From Nocardia lijiangensis NBRC 108240 (GTDB taxonomy: Bacteria > Actinomycetota > Actinomycetes > Mycobacteriales > Mycobacteriaceae), in the NCBI RefSeq assembly GCF_001613045.1, contig NZ_BDBP01000021.1, forward strand, positions 1 through 64,000: a stretch of 64,000 bases of DNA, written 5' to 3'. The position numbers and the translations under genes are program-made. The notes beneath the pieces are model-generated. The model saw nothing but the letters and a program-made list of their open reading frames with translations. It did no database searches and was not told the origin of the DNA. This document shows positions 1 to 7,784 of this stretch, piece by piece; the stretch's first letter is position 1; each line of letters begins with the position of its first letter.

Positions 1-192
1 GTGGCCGCGGCCACCATCGCGGGCCTGTTCGGGCCGTTCCTGCCCGCGGCCGCCGTCGGCTGCCTCGGCGGCATCGTCGCGGTGGGCGCGCTCGGCGCGG
101 TGGCCGGTCAGCTGTTCGTGACCGCGCCCATCGCGATCGCGGCCGTCGCCCAGTACTTCACGACGATCACCGCGCCGTTCTCGGCGCAGTGA
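1..192 (+). CDS. C-terminal end of a hydrophobic protein (partial)
   Basis: Open at the window edge, so only the last 63 residues are visible. They are almost entirely Ala, Gly, Val, Ile and Leu with two long hydrophobic stretches, and the protein ends in a short polar tail (TAPFSAQ). This looks like the end of a small secreted or membrane protein of the Gly/Ala-rich kind common in Nocardia. No catalytic motif is visible and the family cannot be named. The gene converges on the esterase that follows, and a GC-rich hairpin lies between the two stop codons. Confidence 0.5.
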   Translation: MAAATIAGLFGPFLPAAAVGCLGGIVAVGALGAVAGQLFVTAPIAIAAVAQYFTTITAPFSAQ

Positions 193-228
193 GCATTCGG
201 TCACGCAGGAATCGGCGCGCGCCGAGCA

Positions 229-258
229 TCCCGCCCCGGGCGCGGGCCCGGGGCGGGA
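229..258. terminator. Hairpin between convergent genes
   Basis: A 12-bp perfect inverted repeat (229-240 with 247-258, 6-nt loop) sits between the stop of the partial first gene and the stop of the esterase. There is no good T-tract. It is placed to act as a bidirectional terminator. Confidence 0.6.
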
Positions 259-282
259 CAAGACTCGTCCGGCCGACCGTGA

Positions 283-1275
283 TCAGGCCGTCCGAGCCTG
301 TTCCAACTGCTCGAATCGGGTGCGTACGAAGCGCGCGACCCGGCCGAGCGCCGCCCGGGATTCGGGCAGGTTCGGGGCGATACTCATGAACGCGTGCACC
401 TGGCCGCGCCAGAGTTCGACCGCGTGCGGCACCCCCGCCGCGGTGAGTCGCTGCGCCATCAGCTCGCAGTCGTAGCGCAGCACCTCGTCCTCGGCGGCGA
501 CCATCAGCACCGGGGGCAGCTCGGTGAGCGCGCCGTTGACCGGCGAGAGCAGCGGATCGAGCGCGCCGTCGATCTCGGCGCCGAGTTTCACGACCGCCTC
601 CAGCGCCGACAGCGGGATGTAAGGGTCGCGGGCGACGTTGACGTACTCGCGCTTGGCCGCGTAGTCCAGGTCGAGCAGCGGGCTGAGTCCGATCAGCCCG
701 GCGGGCGTGGGCAGGCCTTCCTGCACCGCCCGCAGCGCGGTCGCGAAACTCAGGTAGCCGCCCGCGGAATCCCCCGCGAAGACGATCCGCGCCGGATCGG
801 CGCCGTGCCGCAGCAGCCAGCGGTAGGCGGCGAGGCAATCCTCGACCGACTGGCCGATATCGCCCGCCGGCAGCTGGCGATAGTCGACGTTGACCACCGG
901 CAGACCGATGCGCCGGGCCAGGCTGGCCGCGACCGGCCGGTGCGTCTCCAGCCCGCACACCGCGAAGGCGCCGCCGTGCATGTACAGCATCGCGCCGTGC
1001 CGCATCGCCCGCGCCGCGCCCGACGGGCGCACGATCTCCATCCGGAAGCCGCCCAGGCTGACCTGCTCGCGTTCGATGCCGCTCGGGGCGGGGCGCAACC
1101 GGGCCAGCCTGTCGATGGCGAACGCGCCGACGGGGATGGTGGCCCTGGTGATCGGGGCCGCCCGCAGCATCGGCCGCACCACGCCGCGGCAGGTCGCCAG
1201 CAGCAGCCGCGCCGCGGCGCTCGGGCCGTCCGGATTCATCACAATGGCGGAGTCGTCGACCCTGGTCGCTGTCAT
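283..1275 (-). CDS. Alpha/beta hydrolase, hormone-sensitive-lipase-like esterase
   Basis: The 330-residue protein has the HSL/type IV esterase signature. An oxyanion-hole HGGAF lies near residue 100, and the nucleophile elbow GDSAGG lies near residue 170. A late Asp (EDEVLRYD) and a late His (VHAFMS) are suitable for the rest of the triad. No signal peptide is evident, so it is probably cytoplasmic and cleaves short or medium acyl esters. The ATG start has GAGGTAGGT a few bases upstream. It is divergent from rmlA. The long 5' region contains one copy of a dispersed repeat. The physiological substrate cannot be inferred from sequence. Confidence 0.85.
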   Translation of the reverse strand: MTATRVDDSAIVMNPDGPSAAARLLLATCRGVVRPMLRAAPITRATIPVGAFAIDRLARLRPAPSGIEREQVSLGGFRMEIVRPSGAARAMRHGAMLYMHGGAFAVCGLETHRPVAASLARRIGLPVVNVDYRQLPAGDIGQSVEDCLAAYRWLLRHGADPARIVFAGDSAGGYLSFATALRAVQEGLPTPAGLIGLSPLLDLDYAAKREYVNVARDPYIPLSALEAVVKLGAEIDGALDPLLSPVNGALTELPPVLMVAAEDEVLRYDCELMAQRLTAAGVPHAVELWRGQVHAFMSIAPNLPESRAALGRVARFVRTRFEQLEQARTA

Positions 1276-1593
1276 CGCGCACCTACCTCACCTTGGCGCG
1301 CCGACTCCGACCGAGCGGTACCGAGCCCGATTCAATCGGGGCCAAGGCGAGCGTCGACGCTGACATCTCACGCTGCGCACATTTGCGACGCTCCCGGGAC
1401 TCTGCGTGGTCACGCAAGCTACCGCCTCCGAGCCCGTCGCTCACGTCGCAGCGCTTTTCAGAAGACCACGCGAATGTGATCCATGCAACATCAATCGCCC
1501 GGCGCGCCGGGCGGCGAAACGTTCGTGATGAATTCGTGCACAAGTCGGAACCTCCTCGAATCCGACAGCGGCCGAACTGGCAGACTCCAGGGC
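1276..1593. promoter_or_regulatory. Divergent intergenic region, esterase / rmlA
   Basis: A 318-bp gap between divergent starts that must hold both promoters. It contains copy A of the dispersed structured repeat (1381-1450). A small hairpin of 7-bp arms (CCCGATT/AATCGGG, about 1327-1341) lies nearer the esterase start. I see no further coding sequence. Upstream in-frame ATGs exist for rmlA, but the family N-terminus begins at 1594. Confidence 0.5.
1381..1450 (-). repeat. Dispersed structured repeat, copy A
   Basis: This 70-bp stretch matches 48340-48409 at 59 of 70 positions by hand alignment, in the same orientation. Read on the minus strand it can fold into an outer stem of 7 bp (1384-1390 with 1444-1450), a middle stem (CTCGG/CCGGG) and an inner perfect hairpin GCGTG-AC-CACGC. 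The outer stem is kept in the other copy by an A:T to G:C paired change. On the minus strand it would lie in the leader of the esterase, about 105 nt upstream of its ATG. Identity unknown. Confidence 0.6.
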
Positions 1594-2466
1594 ATGCGCG
1601 GAATCATCTTGGCTGGCGGCACCGGTTCCCGGCTGCATCCGATCACGCGCGGGGTGAGCAAGCAGCTGGTCCCGGTCTACGACAAACCGATGGTCTACTA
1701 CCCGCTGTCCACGCTGATGCTCGCGGGCATCAAGGACATCCTGGTGATCACCACGCCCGAGGACGCCGAGGCGTTCACCAGGCTGCTCGGCGACGGCTCC
1801 CGGTTCGGCGTATCGATCAGCTATGTCGTGCAGCCCGAGCCGGACGGCCTCGCGCGCGCCTTCGTGCTCGGCGCGGATCACATCGGCGGCGAGCGCGCCG
1901 CGCTCGTACTCGGCGACAACATCTTCCACGGGCCCGGCCTCGGCACCAGCCTGAACCGGTTCGCCGGGATCGACGGCGGCGCGGTGTTCGCCTACTGGGT
2001 GTCCGACCCGACGGCCTACGGCGTCGTGGAATTCACCGAGGGGCGCGCGGTGTCGATCGAGGAGAAGCCCAAGGTCCCGCGGTCCAACTACGCCATCCCC
2101 GGGCTGTACTTCTACGACAACGACGTGGTGGAGATCGCCCGCGAGCTGCGGCCGTCGGCGCGCGGCGAATACGAGATCACCGACATCAACCGCGCCTACC
2201 TGGAACAGGGCAGGCTGCGCGTCGACGTGCTGGCCCGCGGCACCGCCTGGCTGGACACCGGCACCTTCGACTCGCTGCTGGACGCCGCCAACTACGTGCG
2301 CACCATCGAGGAGCGGCAGGGTCTGAAGATCGGCGTCCCCGAGGAAGTCGCCTGGCGGATGGGGTACATCGACGACGAGCAGTTGCGCGCCCGCGCCGAG
2401 CCGCTCGTCCGGTCCGGCTACGGCAGCTACCTGCTCGACCTGCTGGAACGCGGACGGGATTGGTGA
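1594..2466 (+). CDS. rmlA: Glucose-1-phosphate thymidylyltransferase
   Basis: 290 residues. Makes dTDP-glucose from dTTP and glucose-1-phosphate, the first step to dTDP-rhamnose, which supplies the rhamnose of the linker joining peptidoglycan to arabinogalactan. The nucleotide-binding signature [11 protein letters not shown] is at residues 6-16, followed by [20 protein letters not shown] and later GDNIFHG and GEYEITDIN, all typical of RmlA. Start chosen at the ATG that gives the standard [10 protein letters not shown]-terminus; an in-frame ATG at 1483 would add 37 residues absent from the family. rmlC follows with 2 bp between them (or overlapping). Confidence 0.95.
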   Translation: MRGIILAGGTGSRLHPITRGVSKQLVPVYDKPMVYYPLSTLMLAGIKDILVITTPEDAEAFTRLLGDGSRFGVSISYVVQPEPDGLARAFVLGADHIGGERAALVLGDNIFHGPGLGTSLNRFAGIDGGAVFAYWVSDPTAYGVVEFTEGRAVSIEEKPKVPRSNYAIPGLYFYDNDVVEIARELRPSARGEYEITDINRAYLEQGRLRVDVLARGTAWLDTGTFDSLLDAANYVRTIEERQGLKIGVPEEVAWRMGYIDDEQLRARAEPLVRSGYGSYLLDLLERGRDW

Positions 2467-2468
2467 GC

Positions 2469-3017
2469 ATGGAGATTCGGGAGCTCGCGGTGCCCGGCGC
2501 CTGGGTGGTCACCCCGCGCCGGTTCCAGGACGAGCGCGGCACCTTCATCGAGTCGTTCAAGGCTTCCGAGTTCGAGAAGGCGACGGGCAGGCCGTTCGAG
2601 CTGCACCAGGTGAACTGCTCGGTCTCGGCCGCGGGCGTGCTGCGCGGCATCCACTACACCGAAGACCCACCCGGCCAGGCCAAATACGTGACCTGCGTGC
2701 GCGGCGCCTTCCTGGACGTTGTGGTCGATCTGCGCCCCGGCTCGCCGACCTACGGTCGCTGGGACAGCGTGCTGCTCGACGACGTGGACCGGCGCTCGGT
2801 GTTCCTCTCCGAAGGGCTCGGGCACGCGATCCTCTCTCTGGAGGACGAGTCGACGGTCACCTACCTGTGCTCCCTCGAGTACACCCCCGAGTTCGACAGG
2901 GACCTGGACGCTTTCGACCCCCGGTTGGCCATCGAATGGCCGAAGGCGGGCCGCGACGGCACGACGCTGACCTACCTGCGGTCCCCCAAAGACGCCGCCG
3001 CGCCGCCGTTCTCCTGA
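2469..3017 (+). CDS. rmlC: dTDP-4-dehydrorhamnose 3,5-epimerase
   Basis: 182 residues, full family length. Converts dTDP-4-keto-6-deoxyglucose to dTDP-4-keto-rhamnose, third step of dTDP-rhamnose synthesis. The cupin-fold sequence has DERGTFIESF near residue 22, RGIHY with the expected catalytic His62, and TYLCS with the expected Tyr132. Start at ATG 2469; an in-frame GTG at 2463 overlaps the rmlA stop (GTGA) and is an alternative, so translation is probably coupled to rmlA. rmlB and rmlD are not in the window. A strong terminator follows. Confidence 0.95.
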   Translation: MEIRELAVPGAWVVTPRRFQDERGTFIESFKASEFEKATGRPFELHQVNCSVSAAGVLRGIHYTEDPPGQAKYVTCVRGAFLDVVVDLRPGSPTYGRWDSVLLDDVDRRSVFLSEGLGHAILSLEDESTVTYLCSLEYTPEFDRDLDAFDPRLAIEWPKAGRDGTTLTYLRSPKDAAAPPFS

Positions 3018-3034
3018 GTTCTCCGTACAAAGCC

Positions 3035-3085
3035 GGAAGCCACGTCCGGCAGCGCGTGCTGCCGGACGTGGCTTCCGATTTTTCG
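3035..3085. terminator. Bidirectional intrinsic terminator
   Basis: A perfect 19-bp inverted repeat (3035-3053 with 3058-3076, 4-nt loop) followed by GATTTTTC on the plus strand. It lies between the convergent stops of rmlC and the MFS gene. Confidence 0.9.
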
Positions 3086-3098
3086 CCGGCCGCTGCGG

Positions 3099-4559
3099 TC
3101 AGCCGACGAGTTCGAGTTCCGGTTCGGCGGCAGCCTGGGTCCGCTTGCCGCGCTTCGGAACGAAAGCCAGCAGGGCGACCAGTGCGCCCACGATGGCGAC
3201 GCCCGCCGCGAATTCCAAACCGGGACGGTAGGTGTCGAGCATGTCCGCGGGCGAGGCGCTGTGCCCGCCCGAGGAGATGATCGCGGTGGTCACCGCCAGC
3301 ACGATGGCCGCGCCGACCTGCATGGAGGTCTGCAGCACGCCGGCGGCCAGGCCCTGCTCGTCGTCATCGATGCCGTTGGTGGCCTGGATATTGATGGCGG
3401 GGAAGCCGATCCAGCCGATGCCGATCAGCAGGACCGCGGGCAGGATCACCGTCAGGTAGGACGGGTCGGTGTTCAGCCGCAGGAACAGCAGGTAGCCGAT
3501 GGCCATCACGACCATGGTCACCGCGATGATCGGGCCGGTGCCGAAGCGGTCGACCAGCTTGTCGGAGAACACCGCGGACAGCGAGACCAGCAGACCCACC
3601 GGCAGCAGCGCGAGCGCCAGGTGCAGCGGCGACCAGCCTAGGGTCTCCTGCATGTACAGGGTCACGATGAACTGCCAGCTGAAGTACGAACCCGCGACCG
3701 CCACGATGGCGAGGCTGGCGCGGACCAGCGACGACTTGCGCAGGATGCCGAGGCGGACCAGCGGGTGCGCGACCCGGCGCTCGACGGCGAGGAAGGCGGC
3801 GAACAGCGCGACCACCGCGACGAACGAACCGACGGTTCGTGCCGAGCCCCAGCCCACTTCGGGCGCGGTGACCACCGTGTAGACCAGCAGCAGCATGGCG
3901 GCGGTGGAGAACAGGGCGCCGAGGATGTCGTGGCCGCCCTCTTCGGCGGGCTTGTCCTTGGGCACCAGCACCCACGCGGCGGCCAGCGCGGCCAGCGCGA
4001 TCGGCACCGGGAGCAGGAAGGTCCAGCGCCAGCCGACACCGGTCATCAGGCCGCCGAACAGCAGGCCGGAGGAGTAGCCGCCCGCGCCGAAGACGGTGTA
4101 GATGGACAGCGCCTTGTTGCGGGCCGGGCCTTCGGCGAAGTTGGTGGTGATGATCGACAGACCGGTCGGCGCGGTGAACGCGGCGGCAAGGCCCTTGATG
4201 AAACGGGTGATGATCAGCAGCGGGCCGTCACTGACCAGGCCGCCCAAGAGCGAGGCGACGGCGAAGACCGCCAGCGCGATGAGGAAGACCTTGCGCCGCC
4301 CGAGCAGATCGGCGGTGCGTCCGCCCAGCAGCAGCAGGCCGCCGTAGCCGAGCACGTAGCCGCTCACCAGCCACTGGAGGGTCGAGGTGGACAGATCGAG
4401 TTCGGCGCCGATGGAGGGCAGCGCGACACCGATCATCGAAACGTCGAGGCCGTCGAGGAACAACACGATGCAGAGGGTGATCAGCATGCCCCAGAGCCGG
4501 GCGGACCATCTGGTCGGATCGGTCGCCGCGGCGGCCGAGAGCGTTGCCGGTGAAGTCAT
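3099..4559 (-). CDS. MFS drug/metabolite exporter (DHA2-like, 14-TM type)
   Basis: 486 residues with regularly spaced hydrophobic helices. The DHA2/EmrB-like first helix reads FLDGLDVSMIGVALPSIGAEL, followed by WLVSGYVLGYGGLLLLGGRTADLLGRR, the MFS motif A region. It is probably a proton-driven exporter of hydrophobic compounds in the inner membrane. Start at ATG 4559 (MTSPATLS); an ATG at 4595 would run into the divergent promoter. It is divergent from a MarR regulator with an 85-bp spacer full of inverted repeats. This is the usual arrangement of an efflux pump under local MarR repression. Substrate unknown. Confidence 0.9.
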   Translation of the reverse strand: MTSPATLSAAAATDPTRWSARLWGMLITLCIVLFLDGLDVSMIGVALPSIGAELDLSTSTLQWLVSGYVLGYGGLLLLGGRTADLLGRRKVFLIALAVFAVASLLGGLVSDGPLLIITRFIKGLAAAFTAPTGLSIITTNFAEGPARNKALSIYTVFGAGGYSSGLLFGGLMTGVGWRWTFLLPVPIALAALAAAWVLVPKDKPAEEGGHDILGALFSTAAMLLLVYTVVTAPEVGWGSARTVGSFVAVVALFAAFLAVERRVAHPLVRLGILRKSSLVRASLAIVAVAGSYFSWQFIVTLYMQETLGWSPLHLALALLPVGLLVSLSAVFSDKLVDRFGTGPIIAVTMVVMAIGYLLFLRLNTDPSYLTVILPAVLLIGIGWIGFPAINIQATNGIDDDEQGLAAGVLQTSMQVGAAIVLAVTTAIISSGGHSASPADMLDTYRPGLEFAAGVAIVGALVALLAFVPKRGKRTQAAAEPELELVG

Positions 4560-4644
4560 GCGGAGGACATTACATGCGCACGCATTAAATGCCAAAACAT
4601 TAAATTCCGTTGCATGGATTAGCGTGGACCACTAAGATGAGGCC
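4560..4644. promoter_or_regulatory. Divergent promoter and probable MarR operator
   Basis: A short AT-rich spacer between the exporter and marR starts. It has overlapping palindromes, ATGCG-CA-CGCAT (4574-4585) and GCATT-A-AATGC (4582-4592), and a direct repeat of CATTAAAT (4583-4590 and 4598-4605, 15 bp apart). MarR dimers bind such palindromes, so autorepression plus control of the exporter is the natural inference. Confidence 0.55.
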
Positions 4645-5049
4645 ATGTCGAAGCCGACCACTGACACCGCTCGGCGCACCATCGCGCCCACCGAGCTGGT
4701 TGGCGAATGGCGCGATCTGCTCGACCGGCACGCGGTAGTCAGCTGCGCCTTGGAGAAAGCCCTGCAGGGCAAGCACAAGATCGGGCTCAGCGAGTTCGAG
4801 ACGCTGGACCGGCTGGTCGACGCCGATTGCGGCAAGTACCGAATGAGCGATCTGGCCAACGACATCTACCTGAGCCAGAGCGCGCTGTCCCGCACGGTGG
4901 CGCGGCTGGAGCGCGACGGACTCGTCGAGCGCAGCATGTGCTCGGACGACCGCCGCGCGATCTTCGTCTGCCTGACGGAGAAGGGGAAGCGGGCCTACGA
5001 CGAGGCGCTGCCTACGCACCGCGACGTGCTCGGCCGCACCTGGCAGTAG
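4645..5049 (+). CDS. MarR-family transcriptional regulator
   Basis: 134 residues, typical for the family. The winged helix-turn-helix is clear: MSDLANDIYLSQSALSRTV (recognition helix), RLERDGLVER, then the wing with DDRRAIFVCLTEKGKRAYDEA. It is expected to bind the adjacent palindromic operator as a dimer and repress itself and the divergent MFS exporter until a small ligand releases it. Start at ATG 4645, just after the operator region. Ligand unknown. Confidence 0.9.
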   Translation: MSKPTTDTARRTIAPTELVGEWRDLLDRHAVVSCALEKALQGKHKIGLSEFETLDRLVDADCGKYRMSDLANDIYLSQSALSRTVARLERDGLVERSMCSDDRRAIFVCLTEKGKRAYDEALPTHRDVLGRTWQ

Positions 5050-5050
5050 G

Positions 5051-5186
5051 CGTACCTCCGCATTCGCCGCGGCCATGCGAAGGCTCGCAACGACTTGCGT
5101 CCGGCAGCGCCGATCAGACGTACTCCCGCATTCGCTCCGGCCATGCGCAGTTTCGACGGGCCGCGTCCGACAGCGCCGGTAGCGCC
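5051..5186. repeat. 68-bp imperfect tandem duplication
   Basis: Two copies of about 68 bp in direct tandem: 5051-5118 and 5119-5186. Each begins CGTAC(C/T)(T/C)CCGCATTCGC and shares GGCCATGCG in the middle and GCGTCCG-CAGCGCCG near the end. It fills the gap between marR and the next, convergent gene. No reading frame across it looks coding. Confidence 0.6.
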
Positions 5187-5201
5187 TGCCTCCCGGGAGG
5201 A

Positions 5202-6080
5202 TCAGGCGAGGGCGGCGCGGGCGTCGTCGAGCACCTGGCGCGCGTCCACCGCGACCGACTTGATGTCGGCGAAAGCCTTCCGGTACCGGTCGATTTCGTT
5301 GTCCTTGTCCAGGTAGATCGGGCCGGTGAAGGCCTCGACGTAGATCACCGGCGGCTCGGGCGCCTCACCCATGCGGCCCTCGGGGAATTCGAGCATCACG
5401 AACCGGCCCGACTCCATCCCGGCGTGATACCCGGACTCCGGCGGCACCGTCTTGATCCGCACGTTCGGCAGGTCGCTCATGCGCCGCAGATGGTCGAGCT
5501 GGTCGGCCGTCACTTCTGCGCCACCGACGCGCCGCCACAGCACCGCCTCGCTGATCACCACGTCCAGCTGCACCGGCGATTCACCGCGGGTGACCAGAGC
5601 TTGCCTGGTCAGCCGCAACTGGACCCGGCGCTCGATCTCGGCGGGCGAGGCGTCCGGCCGCGCCGCGCTCAGCAGCGCCCGAGCGTAGGCCTCGGTCTGC
5701 AGAAGCCCTGGCACCAGCTCGTTTTCGTAGGTGGACAGCTGGCGCGCCGCCTCCTCCAGACCGATGTAGATCTCGAAACCCTCGCCGAGCACATCGCTGT
5801 AGGCGGTCCACCAGCCCCTGGCCTTGGTCTCCTTCGCCAGCGCGGTGAGCGGGCCGACGAGATCGCCGGGGGCGCCGTAGATCTTGCACATCGCCTCGAC
5901 GTCCAGGCTGCGCAGCGAGGTCTGCCCGGTCTCGATCCGCCAGATCTTCGCCTCGGACCATTCCAGTTGCTGGGCGGCCGTTCTGGTGGTCATTCTGGCG
6001 CGGTTGCGCAGGTCGCGCAGGTGTCGGCCGAGTTGCCGACGAGGCATGGTCGATCCGGTTGTTCCTTGTGGCAAAGCCAT
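5202..6080 (-). CDS. XRE-type regulator with DUF5753 (Scr1-like) C-terminal domain
   Basis: 292 residues. A Cro/C1 helix-turn-helix lies at about residues 10-70 (LGRHLRDLRNRARMTTRTAA, then WSEAKIWRIETGQTSL). The long C-terminal domain contains IYIGLEEAARQLSTYENELV, PGLLQTEAYARAL and an ISEAVLWRRVGG stretch, characteristic of actinobacterial DUF5753 regulators. These are usually encoded beside a small DUF397 protein; none is visible here. Start at ATG 6080, preceded by AAGGGGGAAGC; an in-frame ATG at 6113 has no such site. Target genes unknown. Confidence 0.85.
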   Translation of the reverse strand: MALPQGTTGSTMPRRQLGRHLRDLRNRARMTTRTAAQQLEWSEAKIWRIETGQTSLRSLDVEAMCKIYGAPGDLVGPLTALAKETKARGWWTAYSDVLGEGFEIYIGLEEAARQLSTYENELVPGLLQTEAYARALLSAARPDASPAEIERRVQLRLTRQALVTRGESPVQLDVVISEAVLWRRVGGAEVTADQLDHLRRMSDLPNVRIKTVPPESGYHAGMESGRFVMLEFPEGRMGEAPEPPVIYVEAFTGPIYLDKDNEIDRYRKAFADIKSVAVDARQVLDDARAALA

Positions 6081-6302
6081 GCTTCCCCCTTGCGCCAGGC
6101 GCCGATGTGACACGGCGGAGTCCTCCCGTGTCGCCGATACCGACGCTCCCTACCGAGCACCCGGAACCTTCCCGGACGCTCGAACAGCATTGTTCCACAG
6201 CGAAACTGACATAGTGCAGGATTGCTGTCCCAGGCAGGCCGATGTCTCAAGAGGGACAATCAGGTTCGACATGGTCATTTCATGGAAACCCTTTCGGGTT
6301 GC

Positions 6303-6863
6303 CTACTTGCGCGAACCCCGCTTGCCGAAGCGCCAGAACTGCACCGCGCGCACGTCCTCGGAGAGCTGGTTCACCGGCTCCGCGACATCCGAAAGCGCCT
6401 GGAACAGATCGTCGGCCAGCTCGCTGATGTGCTCCACCCGAGTGGCCAGCCGCGAGGCGTTGACCAGGAATTCCAGCACCAGGCGCACGGCGGCGGCGAT
6501 CGAGAGGCCAAGCGGCACAGCGACCAGACCCGCCAGCACGCCGAGCACCGCCGAAACCTGCCACATCCACACCGTCATGCTGATCGGCACGGCGAAGGCG
6601 AAGATGAGGCCGAGCATGTAGGCCAGCGGCAGCAGCGTGGTGGTCGCGGTCCGGTGGAACTGCACGTCGATCAGGGCGCGTGCGGTCTCCGCGCTCCACT
6701 GCCGGAAGGCGCGCGGGCTGCGGAACGGCTCGGCGGGCTCCTCGTCGCGCTCGGCCGCTTTGGTGAAGCGCCTGGCGGCCGACTCTTTCCAAGCGATCCA
6801 ACGAGATTCGGTCTCGTACTCCTCCGGATCGGGCAGCACCGTCCCGCGCGACTCATCGGTCAT
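6303..6863 (-). CDS. DUF4282-type membrane protein
   Basis: 186 residues. A charged N-terminal half (residues 1-85) leads to two transmembrane helices (about 88-112 and 115-140). The tail is amphipathic and includes VRLVLEFLVNASRLA and a coiled-coil-like region ending in basic residues. The layout and the TATTTLLPLAYMLGL to VRLVLEF order match actinobacterial DUF4282 proteins, whose function is unknown. Start at ATG 6863, preceded by GGGGAGGATT. The family call is from memory of its pattern. Confidence 0.65.
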   Translation of the reverse strand: MTDESRGTVLPDPEEYETESRWIAWKESAARRFTKAAERDEEPAEPFRSPRAFRQWSAETARALIDVQFHRTATTTLLPLAYMLGLIFAFAVPISMTVWMWQVSAVLGVLAGLVAVPLGLSIAAAVRLVLEFLVNASRLATRVEHISELADDLFQALSDVAEPVNQLSEDVRAVQFWRFGKRGSRK

Positions 6864-7118
6864 GCGCCGAATCCTCCCCGCATTTCGCGTCCCGAACCAG
6901 CCCCAAGGAACCTCACAGCGGCGGCACAGGGACCCGACAGCCGCGTGGTCGAAAGTTGGCCCTGTCAGCGCCCCGGAGACCCCGACCGGACCTACGCCGG
7001 ATGAGACGTAGTCCACAGTTCAAGAAACTTTCGGGAATCGCGTAACGCCGGGGCCACCAGCCCTCGATACGACCCATGAACGCAGGACCCAGATCTACCG
7101 GGGAATGGAGAAAAAACA

Positions 7119-7610
7119 GTGCGCACCTCGTTTCCGACTTCCGTCTCCGCGGCCGACATCGACGCCGCGGCGCAGGACTACATCCAGCGTGGATGGACGG
7201 TCGCCGAAACGGCCAACGGGATCTGCTTGATCACCGATGACGAGATTTCCGGCATCGAGGTCAGCGGCGAGCTGGCCGGTGCGGTCCGCCGCTTCCTGCG
7301 CGCCAACAACCTGTCCGGCCCGGTGATCGAGTTCCCCGGCGCCGACCGTCGCGAGATCCACCTCGTCACCGGTCTGCGCAAGGCCGCCATGGCGCTGGAG
7401 GCGCTGCGCGAGGCGGGCGCCACCGTGTACACCGACGGCGCGGGCATCCCGCTGCCGCCGAGCAAGCTCTCGGCCGGGTCGGCCTGCTGGGGCGTCGCCC
7501 CGCACGAGGCCCGCTGGGTGCCTCCGGTGGTCGCGATCGGCGCCGCCGTGCGCTCGGCCGCGAAGGCCACCGCCCGGCGCCGCACGCAGCTGACCAGCGT
7601 CGCCTGCTGA
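7119..7610 (+). CDS. Conserved actinobacterial protein of unknown function
   Basis: 163 residues, GTG start; the upstream GGGGAATGGAG is a fair ribosome site. The protein mixes an N-terminal alpha/beta-looking region (ADIDAAAQDYIQRGWTVAET) with a C-terminal LPPSKLSAGSACWGVAPHEARW and a basic tail (KATARRRTQL). The LPPS...W pattern is reminiscent of the short primase/polymerase-N-like proteins of actinobacteria, but I cannot confirm that. No signal peptide or membrane segment. A strong terminator follows, so it is probably a monocistronic unit. Confidence 0.7.
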   Translation: MRTSFPTSVSAADIDAAAQDYIQRGWTVAETANGICLITDDEISGIEVSGELAGAVRRFLRANNLSGPVIEFPGADRREIHLVTGLRKAAMALEALREAGATVYTDGAGIPLPPSKLSAGSACWGVAPHEARWVPPVVAIGAAVRSAAKATARRRTQLTSVAC

Positions 7611-7657
7611 GATGACTCCCCCGGAGGTAGGGGCGGCCCGCACTACCGGCCCTGAGC

Positions 7658-7698
7658 GACCGGCATCCGTTCGACGGATGCCGGTCGTCCTCGTTTCT
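7658..7698 (+). terminator. Intrinsic terminator
   Basis: A perfect 13-bp stem (7658-7670 with 7674-7686) with a TCG loop, followed by GTCCTCGTTTCTTC. It closes the 163-residue protein gene upstream. Confidence 0.85.
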
Positions 7699-7784
7699 TC
7701 AGCACGGCTCGCGACTATGGGACATTGCCCAAGAATGTCGCAAATTTGCCTTCCCTCCGGACGGCCGCCGGGTCAAGATGGGGT

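Noticed and set aside
1293-2468. In-frame extension of rmlC over rmlA
   Set aside because: The extension is an alternative-frame reading of rmlA; RmlC begins at 2469 (or GTG 2463) at standard family length.
3241-3641. Plus-strand frames inside the MFS exporter
   Set aside because: Antisense shadows of a convincing 486-residue transporter.
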